Positions 9,012-18,150 of a stretch of 33,756 nucleotides of DNA are shown one piece after another; within the stretch, counting starts at the first letter, position 1; every line of letters begins with the position of its first letter. The notes below the pieces were generated by a model. It saw only the letters and a list, made by a program, of their open reading frames with translations. It was not told the DNA's origin and ran no database searches. The position numbers were made by a program, and so were the translations under genes. Location: contig CAJFUL010000073.1 of the NCBI GenBank assembly GCA_904420245.1, positions 1 to 33,756 of the forward strand, given 5' to 3'. The DNA is from Candidatus Paralachnospira avium (GTDB lineage Bacteria; Bacillota; Clostridia; Lachnospirales; Lachnospiraceae).

Positions 9012-9884
9012 CTAATGGCGCCGGAACCGCTCTTTGATGAGCGCTTCTGAGCGGGACAGCACGCTGTCCAGCAATTTTCTGTTTCCGCCGGCCGCTTCCA
9101 GCATATATCCGTATTCGTCCGAAAGCCCTGTACAGTGGGGCACCAAGACTGCCCCCGCGTCGCTGCCCAGAGCCACGTTGACCCCCAGGGCCAGGGCTTT
9201 TCTCACATTGGAGATCTGCATGGCGGTGATGGCCTCCACCGAGGCTTCGTCAAATCTCCCCGTCCCCCGGAGATTCCCCACGGGAGACACCGTGGGCACC
9301 CAGATGGTGCCGGTACGGGCCAGAAGCTCCAGCTCCCCGCCGGTCATATAGCCGCCGTGCTCGATGCTGTCGGCGCCGCTTAGGACAGTGTTCCTGACCG
9401 CCTCCGCCCCGTTGACATGGACCATCACCGAGAACCCTTCCTCGTGACAGATATGGACCAATTCCTTCATCTCAGAAAACTCCAGGGCCGTCCCGGTGAC
9501 CTGCCCGTACGCGTCAAAGTCCAGAAGGCCCGCAAACATGAGCTTGATAAAATCCGCTCCCTGTCCCGCCGCCTTCTTCACCAGCTCCGCGAACTGGGGA
9601 AGAGTCTCGTACTCCATGCCTACGATCCCTCCGTAATGCCCCTTTTTGTGGATGGCGAAGACGGGGGAACGGTAGTCGATCCCGTGATCCGCGGCGATCC
9701 TGGCCGCGTAAGAGGAGACCCCGTACCGGTCTCCTCCCTCCCGGATAAAGGTGATCCCGGCTTTCCGGTACTGCTCCAGACAGTCTTCCACCAGCTTCCG
9801 GTCCACACCGTTTTTATGGCGCTCCACCGCTTCCTTATAATTCCTGCCGTTCATGAAGATATGGCCGTGGCACTCTCCAAACAT
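9012..9884 (-). CDS. Metal-dependent amidohydrolase family protein
   Basis: A 290-residue TIM-barrel amidohydrolase, cytoplasmic, of unknown substrate. The metal ligands of the superfamily are all present: His6 and His8 (CHGH), a bridging Lys candidate at 114 (FIKLMF), His156 (VHVNG), His176 (SIEHGG) and Asp242 (GSDAG). It resembles the imidazolonepropionase/prolidase-like branch that hydrolyses cyclic amides or peptides, but it is shorter because it lacks the small beta-sandwich domain. The start is set at ATG 9884 because a GGAGG lies 6 bases upstream. That leaves a 10-base gap after upp, whereas an earlier in-frame start would overlap upp. The operon position next to nadE and upp hints at a nucleobase- or amide-related role, which is speculative. 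Confidence 0.85.
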   Translation of the reverse strand: MFGECHGHIFMNGRNYKEAVERHKNGVDRKLVEDCLEQYRKAGITFIREGGDRYGVSSYAARIAADHGIDYRSPVFAIHKKGHYGGIVGMEYETLPQFAELVKKAAGQGADFIKLMFAGLLDFDAYGQVTGTALEFSEMKELVHICHEEGFSVMVHVNGAEAVRNTVLSGADSIEHGGYMTGGELELLARTGTIWVPTVSPVGNLRGTGRFDEASVEAITAMQISNVRKALALGVNVALGSDAGAVLVPHCTGLSDEYGYMLEAAGGNRKLLDSVLSRSEALIKERFRRH

Positions 9885-9894
9885 CTCCCGCCTC

Positions 9895-10524
9895 CTACCT
9901 GGTCCCGAAGATCCGGTCTCCCGCATCTCCCAGGCCGGGGAGGATATAGGCGTTTTTATCCAGCTCCCGGTCCAGCTGGCCGCAATAGATCTGTACGTCC
10001 GGATGGTCGTTATGAAGCCTCTCCAGTCCCTCCGGCGCCGCGATGATGCAGAGGAATTTGATCTTCTTCCCGCCCCGCTCCTTGATGAACCGGATGGCCG
10101 CGGAAGCGGATCCTCCCGTGGCCAGCATGGGATCCACCACCGTCACCAGTCTTTCGTCAATGGAGTCCGGCAGCTTGCAGTAATATTCGGTGGGCTCATG
10201 GGTATCCGGCTCCCGGTAGAGTCCGATATGTCCCACCTTGGCCGAAGGCACCAGGGTCAGGATCCCCTCCACCATGCCCAGGCCGGCCCGCAGGATGGGC
10301 ACCACCGCCAGCTTCTTCCCAAAGATCACCGGGGAATGGCAGGTCTCCAGCGGCGTTTCCACCTGTATCTCCTCCGTGGGAAGGTCCCGGAAGGCCTCAT
10401 ATCCCATCAGGGCCGCGATCTCCTCCACCAGCTTGCGGAACTCCCATGTCCCGGTGCTTTTGTCCCTCAGCCTGGTGATCTTATGGCGGATCAGCGGATG
10501 ATCCATGATCGTTACGTTTTCCAT
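9895..10524 (-). CDS. upp: Uracil phosphoribosyltransferase
   Basis: Salvage enzyme that joins uracil and PRPP to give UMP. The 209-residue length is exactly typical. The PRPP-binding loop [12 protein letters not shown] and the N-terminal HPLIRHKIT and RAGLGM segments are standard for Upp, and the C-terminal GDAGDR loop for uracil is present. The start is ATG 10524: GGAGGG stands 5 bases upstream, and the 16 extra residues of the longer frame are not part of the family. It lies 13 bases after the small Cys-rich gene, in the nadE operon. No uracil permease is next to it. Confidence 0.97.
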   Translation of the reverse strand: MENVTIMDHPLIRHKITRLRDKSTGTWEFRKLVEEIAALMGYEAFRDLPTEEIQVETPLETCHSPVIFGKKLAVVPILRAGLGMVEGILTLVPSAKVGHIGLYREPDTHEPTEYYCKLPDSIDERLVTVVDPMLATGGSASAAIRFIKERGGKKIKFLCIIAAPEGLERLHNDHPDVQIYCGQLDRELDKNAYILPGLGDAGDRIFGTR

Positions 10525-10537
10525 ATGTACCCTCCTC

Positions 10538-10720
10538 TCACATCTGCCTGCGGACGATCCGGTATTCATCATCCATCTGGAAATAGGGGCAGGAATAAAA
10601 ACTGCCCCTCAAAAACCGTTCCATATCGTCCTCATCCAGATCTGCCTCGCAGATATAGTATCCATACTCTTCCTCATATGTATAAAAGGCGCAGACCTCG
10701 CAGCACGACTCCTGCTTCAT
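10538..10720 (-). CDS. Small Cys-rich protein, DUF6472-like
   Basis: A 60-residue acidic protein with Cys at CCEVC near the start, one in YYICEAD and one in SCPYF. This arrangement looks like a small metal- or cluster-binding fold and resembles the DUF6472 proteins common in Lachnospiraceae; I make that match from memory. Its ATG overlaps the nadE stop by 4 bases (ATGA), which indicates translational coupling, and upp follows 13 bases later. Function is unknown. There is no signal peptide or membrane segment. Confidence 0.8.
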   Translation of the reverse strand: MKQESCCEVCAFYTYEEEYGYYICEADLDEDDMERFLRGSFYSCPYFQMDDEYRIVRRQM

Positions 10721-12657
10721 GAGCTTCTCCTCCCCAGCTGCCGGACCTCCTCCAGCCAGATGCGGGCGCAGGCGTCGCTGGGCATCCGCAGATCTCCTCT
10801 GGGAGAGACGGCTACGCTTCCCACCTTGGGTCCGTCAGGCAGACAGGAACGCTTGAACTGCTGGGAAAAGAACCTTCTGTAAAAAGTCTCCAGCCATTTT
10901 AGGATCGTCTCCTCATCATATATCCCGTCGAAGGCTTTCCTGGCCAGCCGGAAGATCTTGGCAGGCCGGTAGCCGAACCGGAGGATATAGTACAGGAAGA
11001 AATCATGGAGCTCATAGGGGCCCACGATATCCTCCGTCTTCTGGGAGATCTTCCCATCCTCAGGCGGCAAAAGCTCCGGACTCACCGGCGTGTCCAGGAT
11101 GTCCCGGAGGATCCCCGAAAGCTTCTCATCGCCGCAGGTATCCGCATAGTAGCGGACCAGATGGCGCACCAGGGTCTTGGGCACCGAAGCGTTGACGCCG
11201 TACATGGACATATGGTCGCCGTTGTAGGTGGCCCAGCCCAGGGCCAGCTCCGACATATCTCCGGTCCCGATGACCAGGCCGCCCCGCTTATTGGCAATAT
11301 CCATCAGCACCTGGGTCCGCTCCCTGGCCTGGCTGTTCTCATAAGTCACCGAATGGTCATCCGGATCCTGGCCGATGTCCCGGAAATGGAGGGATACGGC
11401 CTCCTTGATGTCCACCTCCATGAGCTCCGCTCCCAGGATCTTCGTCAGTTCACAGGCGTTGGTATAAGTCCTGTCGGTGGTCCCGAAACAGGGCATGGTC
11501 ACCGCCGTGATCTTCTCCCTGGCCTCTCCCTGCAGGTCGAAGGCCCTGGCCGTCACCAACAGCGCCAGGGTGGAATCCAGGCCTCCGGAGATGCCCACCA
11601 CCGCGCTCCTGCATCCGGTGTGGGCCAGACGCTTCTTGAGACCCATGGCCTGGATGGAGAGGATCTCCTCGCAGCGTCTGTCCCGGTCCGCCCTATTGCC
11701 CGGCACGAAGGGCGCCGGGTCCACGGCCCGCTCCAGGGAAAGAGGCGTCTTCCCGATATGGAACGCCACCTTCCTGTACCCCTGGTCGTCCATGGGACCG
11801 AAGGTGGTCATCCGCCGCCTCTCGTTCCGGAGCCGCTCCAGATCCAGATCGGCGCAGATGAGCCCTGTGGTAAACCGCTTGGCTCCCTTTAACAGCGTGC
11901 CGTTTTCATAGATCAGGTTATGGCCGGCGAAGACCAGGTCCGTGGTGGACTCTCCCTCTCCGGCGTCGGCGTAGATATAACCGCAGACCAGCCGGGCCGA
12001 CTGATTCCCCAGAAGCTCCTTCCGGTAGACATCCTTCCCGGTGGTCTCGTCGCTGGCCGAGGAATTGACGATGAGGGTCGCCCCCGCCAGGGCATGGCGG
12101 CAGCTGGGAGGGACCGGGATCCAGAGATCCTCGCAGATCTCCGCTCCGATCACCAGCCCCTCCATATTGACGCAGGAAAAGAGGATATCCGTCCCCATGG
12201 GCACATAGTCCAGGATCCCTCCTGCCATCCGCACCGGCTCCATCACCGGCACCCGGTTCCCCGGATGGAAATGGCGGGCCTCATAAAATTCCGAATAATT
12301 GGGGACCGCCGTCTTGGGCATCAGTCCCAGGATCTGCCCGTCCTTCACGGCCGCCGTCACGTTGTAGAGCTGGCCGTCCCGCATCCAGGGAAGCCCCACA
12401 AACACCAAAAGGTCCAGATCCTTCGTATGGTCCGCCAGGACCGCCAGCTCCTCCCTGGCCGCTTCCAGAAGGCTGTCCTGGAGGAATAGATCCCCGCAGG
12501 TATACCCTGTCAGGCAAAGCTCCGGAAATACCAGCACCTTTACCTGTCTGGCCGCCGCCTCCCGGCAGAGAGCCTCGATCTGGTTTCTGTTATGGGCGGG
12601 GTCTGCCACTGCGATCCCAGGCGTAGCCGCCGCCACCCGGATAAATCCCTGTTCCAT
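10717..12657 (-). CDS. nadE: Glutamine-dependent NAD+ synthase
   Basis: Makes NAD+ from nicotinic acid adenine dinucleotide, ATP and glutamine. The 646 residues comprise an N-terminal nitrilase-type glutaminase and a C-terminal NAD synthase. The glutaminase triad is visible as Glu46 (FPELCLTGY), Lys115 (MPKTAVPNY) and Cys175 (AEICEDLW). The PP-loop for ATP is SGGLDS at 357-362. The length is normal for the two-domain type. It heads an operon with the DUF6472-like gene, upp and the amidohydrolase. A promoter lies across the end of the rubrerythrin gene. LarB starts from the same precursor, nicotinic acid adenine dinucleotide, so two NaAD-consuming pathways sit within 5 kb; the link is probably coincidental. 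Confidence 0.97.
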   Translation of the reverse strand: MEQGFIRVAAATPGIAVADPAHNRNQIEALCREAAARQVKVLVFPELCLTGYTCGDLFLQDSLLEAAREELAVLADHTKDLDLLVFVGLPWMRDGQLYNVTAAVKDGQILGLMPKTAVPNYSEFYEARHFHPGNRVPVMEPVRMAGGILDYVPMGTDILFSCVNMEGLVIGAEICEDLWIPVPPSCRHALAGATLIVNSSASDETTGKDVYRKELLGNQSARLVCGYIYADAGEGESTTDLVFAGHNLIYENGTLLKGAKRFTTGLICADLDLERLRNERRRMTTFGPMDDQGYRKVAFHIGKTPLSLERAVDPAPFVPGNRADRDRRCEEILSIQAMGLKKRLAHTGCRSAVVGISGGLDSTLALLVTARAFDLQGEAREKITAVTMPCFGTTDRTYTNACELTKILGAELMEVDIKEAVSLHFRDIGQDPDDHSVTYENSQARERTQVLMDIANKRGGLVIGTGDMSELALGWATYNGDHMSMYGVNASVPKTLVRHLVRYYADTCGDEKLSGILRDILDTPVSPELLPPEDGKISQKTEDIVGPYELHDFFLYYILRFGYRPAKIFRLARKAFDGIYDEETILKWLETFYRRFFSQQFKRSCLPDGPKVGSVAVSPRGDLRMPSDACARIWLEEVRQLGRRSS

Positions 12658-12713
12658 ATCACCAATCTCCCTATCCCGCGGCTCCAGGCCGCCTGTTCTT
12701 TTGTCTGCCTGCT

Positions 12714-12742
12714 ATTATATCACAGAAACGGAGCCATTTCCA
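12714..12742 (-). promoter_or_regulatory. Probable promoter of the nadE operon
   Basis: A perfect minus-strand TATAAT (12719-12714) has, 17 bases upstream, TGGAAA (12742-12737), a four-of-six match to the -35 consensus. The elements overlap the stop codon and last codons of the rubrerythrin gene. Nothing palindromic is obvious beside it. Confidence 0.55.
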
Positions 12743-13316
12743 CCTGGATGAAATATCCCTTGTCATGGCTGCACACCGGGCACAGCTCCGGCACCTTGGT
12801 CCCGGTATAGATATACCCGCAGTTCAGGCACATAAAGCTGGTCTCCAGCCTGGCCTCAAAGAGCTGCCCCTTCTCCAGAAGCTCCGCGAATCTGGCGAAC
12901 CGGTCCCCGTGGACCTTCTCGATCTGGGCGATCATCCGGAAGCTGGCCGCCGCGGCCGGGAATCCCTCTTTCTCCGCCGTCTCCGCGAAGGACGGATAGA
13001 CATTCTCGTATTCCTCATACTCGTCATGACGGGCCGCCTTCAGAAGGCTCAGGGCGTCGTCGTAGACTTCGATGGGATACGTGCCTGTGATCTCCAGATT
13101 CTCCCCGGTCAGCTCCTTCAGATGCTGGTAAAAGATCTCGGCGTGCTCCTTTTCCTGGTCCGCCGTGAACCGGAACACCTGCTCGATGACCTGGAGCTTC
13201 AGCCCTTTGGCCTTCCCCGCCGCGATGGTGTAGCGGTTCCTGGCCTGGCTCTCTCCCGCGAAGGCCTTCATCAAATTCTTCCTCGTCTCGCTGTTTTTAA
13301 AATCCACTGCTGCCAT
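12720..13316 (-). CDS. rbr: Rubrerythrin
   Basis: A non-haem di-iron peroxidase of anaerobes that reduces hydrogen peroxide with electrons from rubredoxin-like donors. The ~198-residue chain has an N-terminal four-helix ferritin-like domain with the iron-ligand motifs AGESQARNRY and EKEHAEIF, and EKVHGDRF in the last helix. A C-terminal rubredoxin-like zinc or iron knuckle has Cys163, Cys166, Cys179 and Cys182 (MCLNCGYIYTG, LCPVCSH). The ATG at 13316 is preferred over the one 6 bases upstream because GGAGG then stands 8 bases away rather than 2. It follows the GNAT gene by 61 bases. I see no convincing promoter in that gap. Confidence 0.95.
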   Translation of the reverse strand: MAAVDFKNSETRKNLMKAFAGESQARNRYTIAAGKAKGLKLQVIEQVFRFTADQEKEHAEIFYQHLKELTGENLEITGTYPIEVYDDALSLLKAARHDEYEEYENVYPSFAETAEKEGFPAAAASFRMIAQIEKVHGDRFARFAELLEKGQLFEARLETSFMCLNCGYIYTGTKVPELCPVCSHDKGYFIQVEMAPFL

Positions 13317-13377
13317 TTTCATTCCCTCCTGAAATAGAAATTTGCTTCTCTTCCAGTATGGGCCGAAAATGGGTCTG

Positions 13378-13851
13378 TTATACCAGGAGCGCTTCCATCC
13401 GTTCCTTTCCCAGCCGGAACTTTACGTTTCCGCCCTTCTCCCGGGCTCCCAACCCCCGGTAAAACAGGATGGCCGGCTCATTCCAGTCCAGGCAGCTCCA
13501 CTCCATGGATGCGCAGCCTGCCTTCAGGGCCTCTCCCGCCAGCCACTTAAAAGCCGCCGTCCCATAGCCCTTTCCCCGGCGCTCCGGCCGTACGAAGAGA
13601 TCCTCCACATAGATCCCCGGCGCCCCGGCAAAGCTGGAAAAGGTATAGTAATAGATCCCGTAACCGATCTCTTTTCCATCCTCCAGAAGGAAAAAGGCTT
13701 CCGCCCGCTTCTCCTCAAATACAGTCCTGCGGATGTCTTCCTCGGTGGCCGTCACGTCCTCCGGCCGCTTTTCATAGGAGGCCAGCCCCCTGATAAAGAA
13801 GAGGAGCAGCGATGCGTCCTCCTTCTGCGCTTTTCTAAATTCCAGTCCCAC
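13378..13851 (-). CDS. GNAT-family N-acetyltransferase, diamine acetyltransferase-like
   Basis: A 157-residue acetyl-CoA-dependent acetyltransferase. The acetyl-CoA loop is RRGKGYG at residues 91-97, preceded by the strand IYVEDLFVRPE. WNEPAILFYRGLGA near residue 130 is typical of the family. The IYVEDLFV and CLDWNEPAI segments resemble spermidine/spermine or thialysine acetyltransferases more than ribosomal-protein acetylases, so a polyamine- or amino-group substrate is a fair guess. It starts with GTG after an AGGAGG seven bases upstream and lies 13 bases beyond the VWA gene, so it ends that operon. No link to the Lar genes is known to me. Confidence 0.9.
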   Translation of the reverse strand: MGLEFRKAQKEDASLLLFFIRGLASYEKRPEDVTATEEDIRRTVFEEKRAEAFFLLEDGKEIGYGIYYYTFSSFAGAPGIYVEDLFVRPERRGKGYGTAAFKWLAGEALKAGCASMEWSCLDWNEPAILFYRGLGAREKGGNVKFRLGKERMEALLV

Positions 13852-13864
13852 TTCTCATCCTCCT

Positions 13865-15628
13865 CTAATCCTGGATCTCCAGCTGCCGCTTCAGATACGC
13901 GCCCACCACATTGGAAAACCCGGCGATGTCCCGGATATAGGCGAAATCCTTTCCGAATATGGTCTTCTCCGCCTTCAGATCCGTTTCTTTCCCGGCGAAG
14001 ACTCCCAGCACCGCGATGCCCGATCCCCTGGCGTGGCGCACCTCCCTGGCCGTATCCAGGACGGCGTAGCTGCCTCCATAGGAATGGGGATTCCGGCTGC
14101 CCGGCCGCCCCACGATCACATCGTTGGGACGGCCGTCGCTTAAGACGATCAGGATCTTATTCTCCTCCTGCCGCCGAAGCAGCCCGTCGGCGGCGGCCCG
14201 GATGGCCAGGCCGTCCCGGTTATTGGAGGAGGTGGTATATTCCAGGATGTTCTGATCCGCGCTCCCGTCCTCATCATAGTCCCGGAACCGCTGGAGGATC
14301 GTATATTCCCAGAAGGTGCAGAAGCTCATGACCCGGTGGGGGATCCCCACATTGCTCAGGGCCTGGCTGATGATGCAGCCCTGGAGGGCCACCCTGGGCT
14401 GACGGGCCATCTGGGAACCGCTGGCGTCCATCAGCACATCCACCACAAAGTCCGACGCATCCCGGTTTATCGTCCTGGCAAACAGGCGTCGGTCGCTGGT
14501 GCGTCCCACCTTCCAGAGGAGATTGGGCACCACCCTTCCATGATCGTCCCGCACATACTCCGTTTCGCTCCTGCGGATCAGGGCCCTTTTCAGGATGTCC
14601 GTCAGGATGGACACATTCCGCTTGGCCAGACTGTAGTTCTGGTAATAATACCGCTTGTTCTGCTCTGCCTGCCGCAGGGCATACTGGTACTGATAGTTGT
14701 TTTTGACCGGGTTTCTCAGGATCCCTTCCGTCAGATAGAGGCTGCAGTCCTGGTGGGCTCCCCGGCAGAGCCGGTAGTCCAGCCGCTTTCCCTCCAGCTG
14801 GCTCAGATAGGAGCGTCCGAAGTTCAGCTCCACATAGGAGTATATCTTCTGCAAATCTTCCTCGCTGACCGTCACCACATGAGCAGCCGTCTCCTGCGCC
14901 TCTTTTTCCTCCTCCTGCTCCTCGGTCCCGGTCCGGAGCATGGCCTGGCTCATCCGCCGCATATACTGCTCGAAGCTCTCCTCCGCCGCCGTATCCCGCA
15001 GGAAGTCTTTCCATCCGTACTGAGCAAGCTCCTCCGTGGTGACCGAGAGCACATCCTCCAGAGATCCCCGCTTCTTTTCAAAACTGTTGTCCAGGAGCGT
15101 ATTATACAGCCGGTCGGTCACCTGGATGATCTCCATGGTATCCGCCGTTTCTTCCAGGGACTCCGCCAGGGAAAACGCCTCCATGATGCGTCTGCTCCCC
15201 CTGTACTGCCCGTCCAGGGCCTTCCGCATCATGGCCAGCTTCACCATCCCCACCACCGACTCCGTCAGCATCCGGGATTCCGCGTCCAGAGTATCCTCAA
15301 AGGCCCTGCGGCGCAGATCCGCCACCCCTGCCCGCTCTGCCTCCGCCTTTTTATGGACCGCCAGATCCACGCAGACCTGGGCCAGGACCATCACATTCCT
15401 CTGGTCCGCCCCCAGGAAGCACTTTTTCACCACATAAAGAGCAAGGGCGTCCTTGTCAAAATACTTGGCAAAGGCTCCCTGCTTCACGGCATCGTATAGG
15501 GAAATATATTTGGACCGTTCAAAGGAATCCACGTCCGGCGCCGTATCCAGGGTATAATCCCCGCTGACGGTCCACATCAGGTTCCTCACCCGGTTTTCAG
15601 CCTCCATCCGGCCTTCCTGTCCCATCAT
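13865..15628 (-). CDS. VWA-domain protein paired with MoxR ATPase (CobT/NorD-like)
   Basis: A 587-residue cytoplasmic protein with a C-terminal von Willebrand A domain. The metal-ion site (MIDAS) is complete enough to bind Mg2+: DASGS at 401-405 and Asp498 in SDGRPND. The N-terminal ~390 residues are helical, with an acidic Glu-rich linker near residue 240. Such proteins (CobT, NorD, CbbO, BchD, ViaA) work with MoxR AAA+ partners to insert metals or activate metalloenzymes. The start overlaps the MoxR gene by 4 bases (ATGA), so the two are translationally coupled. The immediate upstream context is larC-larE-larB. I infer a role in nickel-pincer enzyme maturation; an ordinary NorD/CobT annotation would be equally consistent with the domains. 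Confidence 0.85.
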   Translation of the reverse strand: MMGQEGRMEAENRVRNLMWTVSGDYTLDTAPDVDSFERSKYISLYDAVKQGAFAKYFDKDALALYVVKKCFLGADQRNVMVLAQVCVDLAVHKKAEAERAGVADLRRRAFEDTLDAESRMLTESVVGMVKLAMMRKALDGQYRGSRRIMEAFSLAESLEETADTMEIIQVTDRLYNTLLDNSFEKKRGSLEDVLSVTTEELAQYGWKDFLRDTAAEESFEQYMRRMSQAMLRTGTEEQEEEKEAQETAAHVVTVSEEDLQKIYSYVELNFGRSYLSQLEGKRLDYRLCRGAHQDCSLYLTEGILRNPVKNNYQYQYALRQAEQNKRYYYQNYSLAKRNVSILTDILKRALIRRSETEYVRDDHGRVVPNLLWKVGRTSDRRLFARTINRDASDFVVDVLMDASGSQMARQPRVALQGCIISQALSNVGIPHRVMSFCTFWEYTILQRFRDYDEDGSADQNILEYTTSSNNRDGLAIRAAADGLLRRQEENKILIVLSDGRPNDVIVGRPGSRNPHSYGGSYAVLDTAREVRHARGSGIAVLGVFAGKETDLKAEKTIFGKDFAYIRDIAGFSNVVGAYLKRQLEIQD

Positions 15629-16560
15629 CTGCTTCCCTGTCCTTCAAATACGTCGGCGGCCGTCCAGCTCTCCGGGATCCTGGTCATGACCACGTCGCCG
15701 ACGATCTCCTTCTCAAAGATGTCAAAGGTCTTGTTGGTGATCCCCATCTTCACCGCCAGAGAAGGGGCAAGTCCCGTCTTCATGGTGCCGATGGCCGCCA
15801 AAAGGCCTCTGAGATCCAGAGCCTTGGTGGTGATCTCCCCGTTCTCCGCCTTCTCCTGGAGATCCAGGAAGAGTCCAGCGAACTGCTCCATGGCCGCCTG
15901 CTTCCCATCGGGGAACATATACCGGAAGATCTTGAACAGCGTAGCCTCGTCCACCGGAGGCATATCGATCACCAGAAACCTGGATACCAGCGCCTCGTTG
16001 AGCTCCTTGGTCCCCGCGTATCCATAGTTCATGGTCCCGATGAACCTGGCCGCCGGATGGAGCTGGATCCTGTCGTATCCCGGCACGTCGATGAGCCGCC
16101 TGTAGTCCAGGGCGGCGTGGAGCACCGACACGGCGTCGTTTTTGGCCATATTGATCTCATCCAGCACCCCGAAGCCGCCGTACTGGGCGCACTGATAGAC
16201 AGGCCCCTTCCGCAGGGATACCTGGTTGTTGACAAAGGTGTCCGTGCCGATCAGAGAGCTGCTGTCGGTGTTGACATGGAACGAGATGTTGTAGACGGGA
16301 CGCCCGAAAAACCAGGCCAGGTTTTCCGCCAGCACATTCTTTCCCGTGGCCTTTGAGCCGCTGAGCAGCAGGTTTTCCCCCCGCAGGAGAGCCGCGATGG
16401 CCTGCTCCAGGATCTCCTTTCCGTAAAAAGGCAGAGGCGGAGGCGCGACCCTTCCCCTGGCGCTTTCCTCTGTCTCATAGGCGTTTCGGAACTTCTCCGT
16501 CTCCCGGATCAGTCCCTCGTCCACTCCCTGTTCCCTCAGGATCTTCATTTCTTCTGACAT
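15625..16560 (-). CDS. MoxR-family AAA+ ATPase (CobS/NorQ-like)
   Basis: A 311-residue AAA+ ATPase. Walker A is GSKATGKN at 68-75, unusual in ending with Asn rather than Thr/Ser. Walker B is VLDEIN with Asp134 and Glu135, followed by a sensor-1 segment (IGTMNYG) and an arginine finger region (LVSRFLV). The chain belongs to the CobS/NorQ/CbbQ group that remodels metalloenzymes with a VWA partner, and that partner follows with a 4-base overlap. Start: ATG 16560 with GAGGG five bases upstream; a GTG at 16572 would overlap larB by 4 bases. It lies 8 bases after larB. Position suggests one transcript with the nickel-cofactor genes. Confidence 0.88.
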   Translation of the reverse strand: MSEEMKILREQGVDEGLIRETEKFRNAYETEESARGRVAPPPLPFYGKEILEQAIAALLRGENLLLSGSKATGKNVLAENLAWFFGRPVYNISFHVNTDSSSLIGTDTFVNNQVSLRKGPVYQCAQYGGFGVLDEINMAKNDAVSVLHAALDYRRLIDVPGYDRIQLHPAARFIGTMNYGYAGTKELNEALVSRFLVIDMPPVDEATLFKIFRYMFPDGKQAAMEQFAGLFLDLQEKAENGEITTKALDLRGLLAAIGTMKTGLAPSLAVKMGITNKTFDIFEKEIVGDVVMTRIPESWTAADVFEGQGSR

Positions 16561-16568
16561 ATATACCC

Positions 16569-17327
16569 TCACTGTCTGTTCCCGGCCTTCACGATCAGCC
16601 GGTTGATCTGGGCGCCCATATATCCGCCCCCAAACCCGTTGTCGATATTTACCACTGCCATCCCCTCCGCGCAGGAATTCAGCATGCTGAGGAGAGGGGC
16701 GATGCCGCCGAAGGAGGCTCCGTACCCGATGGACGTGGGCACCGCGATGACCGGTTTGTCCACCAGTCCCGTGATCACGCCTCCCAGGGCTCCTTCCATG
16801 CCGGCCACCGCCACGATGCAGTTGGCCTGCCGGATATCCTCGATGCGGGAGAAGAGCCTGTGTATCCCGGCCACTCCCACGTCAAAGACCCGCAGCACCC
16901 AGCTTCCGTGGAATTCGGCAGTCTGGGCCGCCTCCTCCGCCACCGGGATGTCCGCCGTCCCGCCTGTACACACGGCCACCAGTCCCTCCCTGGGCACCGG
17001 CGCCGGCTCGTACTTGAGGATCCTGGACACCTCGTCATAGGTCACCTCCGGCACAGCCGCCTTCACCGCGCTGTACTGCTCTCTGGAAGCCCTGGTGCCC
17101 ATGACGTTCACCTCCCGCTGCCGGAAGGTCTCATAGATATGCACCAGATGAGGCGTTTCCTTTCCCTGGCAGAAGATCACTTCGCCGAAGCCTCTCCGCT
17201 TGCTCCTGTGGAAATCGATCTTGGCGCAGCCGATGTCCTCATATTCCTGGCCTCCCAGCATGATCTCCGCTTCTTCCAGGGGAAGCTCGCCCCTTTTTAC
17301 TTGTTCCAGTATTTCTCTGATCTCCAT
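16569..17327 (-). CDS. larB: LarB, pyridinium-3,5-biscarboxylate mononucleotide synthase
   Basis: First enzyme of nickel-pincer nucleotide synthesis: it carboxylates nicotinic acid adenine dinucleotide and releases AMP. The 251 residues end in a PurE-like domain with CTGGTADIPVAEEA, VFDVGVAGIHR, and the glycine-rich VPTSIGYGASFGG and NIDNGFGGG loops, as expected for LarB. The start is set at ATG 17327 with GGGAG six bases upstream; the longer frame runs into larE. It follows larE by 13 bases, in the usual company of LarC and LarE. The MoxR gene begins 8 bases later. There is no larA in the window. Confidence 0.95.
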   Translation of the reverse strand: MEIREILEQVKRGELPLEEAEIMLGGQEYEDIGCAKIDFHRSKRRGFGEVIFCQGKETPHLVHIYETFRQREVNVMGTRASREQYSAVKAAVPEVTYDEVSRILKYEPAPVPREGLVAVCTGGTADIPVAEEAAQTAEFHGSWVLRVFDVGVAGIHRLFSRIEDIRQANCIVAVAGMEGALGGVITGLVDKPVIAVPTSIGYGASFGGIAPLLSMLNSCAEGMAVVNIDNGFGGGYMGAQINRLIVKAGNRQ

Positions 17328-17340
17328 GTTCTGCTCCCGT

Positions 17341-18150
17341 CTAAATGTCCATGCTCCCGGAACGGAATCCTTCCATATCCAAGGTGACATAGACGAACCC
17401 CAGTTTCTTCAATCTCTCCGTGATCTCCCGGCGCTTCTGCGAAAAGGAAGGGATCTGCCCGTCCTCCACTTCGATCCTGGCTATGGGACCGTGGAGCCGC
17501 AGCCGTACGGACCGGAAGCCAAGGCTCTTCAAAAAGGCTTCTCCGTCCCGTATCCGCTCCAGCAGATCCATCTCCAGCCTGGTCCCGTAGGGCAGCCTGG
17601 TGGCCAGGCAGGAATCCGACGGCCTGGCGGCCGCCGGGATCCCGTACTCCGCTCCCAGGCGGCGCACCTCTTCCTTGGTGAAGCCCGCCTCCCGGAAAGG
17701 ACTCTTCACTCCCAGCTCCGAAAGCGCTCTGAGGCCGGGCCTGTATACCTTCTCATCGTCGGCGTTGGTGCCGTCCAGCAGCACGCTGCAGCCATGCTCC
17801 CCGGCAAAGCCTCCAAGCTTCTCAAAGAGATATTTCTTGCACAGGTAGCACCTGTCCGGAGGATTGTCCAGAATGGCCGGATTATCCAGCTCATTGACCG
17901 GGATCTTAAAAAGCTCTGCTCCGCACTGGGAGGCCGTCCTGGCGGCGGCCTCCTCATCTCCCTTTCCGTGGAGGAACGTATCGAACATCACGGCATATAC
18001 GGTCCCTCCGGAAATCTCCCGCTCTTTGCAGGCCGCCGCCAGCAGGGCGCTGCTGTCGGCGCCGCCGGAGAAGGCCAGGCAGGCCCCCTGTCCCAGGGCC
18101 TCCCGGAGGATCTGCCGCAGCCACTCCTTTTTCTCCTCAAAACTCTTCAT
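17341..18150 (-). CDS. larE: LarE, ATP-dependent sulfur insertase for the nickel-pincer cofactor
   Basis: A 269-residue PP-loop enzyme that adenylates the LarB product and inserts sulfur. The ATP loop is SGGADSS at 28-34. Cys180 in PSDSCLATR corresponds to the sacrificial cysteine (Cys176) of the Lactiplantibacillus enzyme. Two more cysteines lie in RCYLCKK (Cys100 and Cys103). Some LarE proteins hold a [4Fe-4S] cluster through three cysteines and recycle sulfur; whether these three form such a site is an inference. Its ATG overlaps the larC stop by 4 bases, a mark of translational coupling. Confidence 0.96.
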   Translation of the reverse strand: MKSFEEKKEWLRQILREALGQGACLAFSGGADSSALLAAACKEREISGGTVYAVMFDTFLHGKGDEEAAARTASQCGAELFKIPVNELDNPAILDNPPDRCYLCKKYLFEKLGGFAGEHGCSVLLDGTNADDEKVYRPGLRALSELGVKSPFREAGFTKEEVRRLGAEYGIPAAARPSDSCLATRLPYGTRLEMDLLERIRDGEAFLKSLGFRSVRLRLHGPIARIEVEDGQIPSFSQKRREITERLKKLGFVYVTLDMEGFRSGSMDI

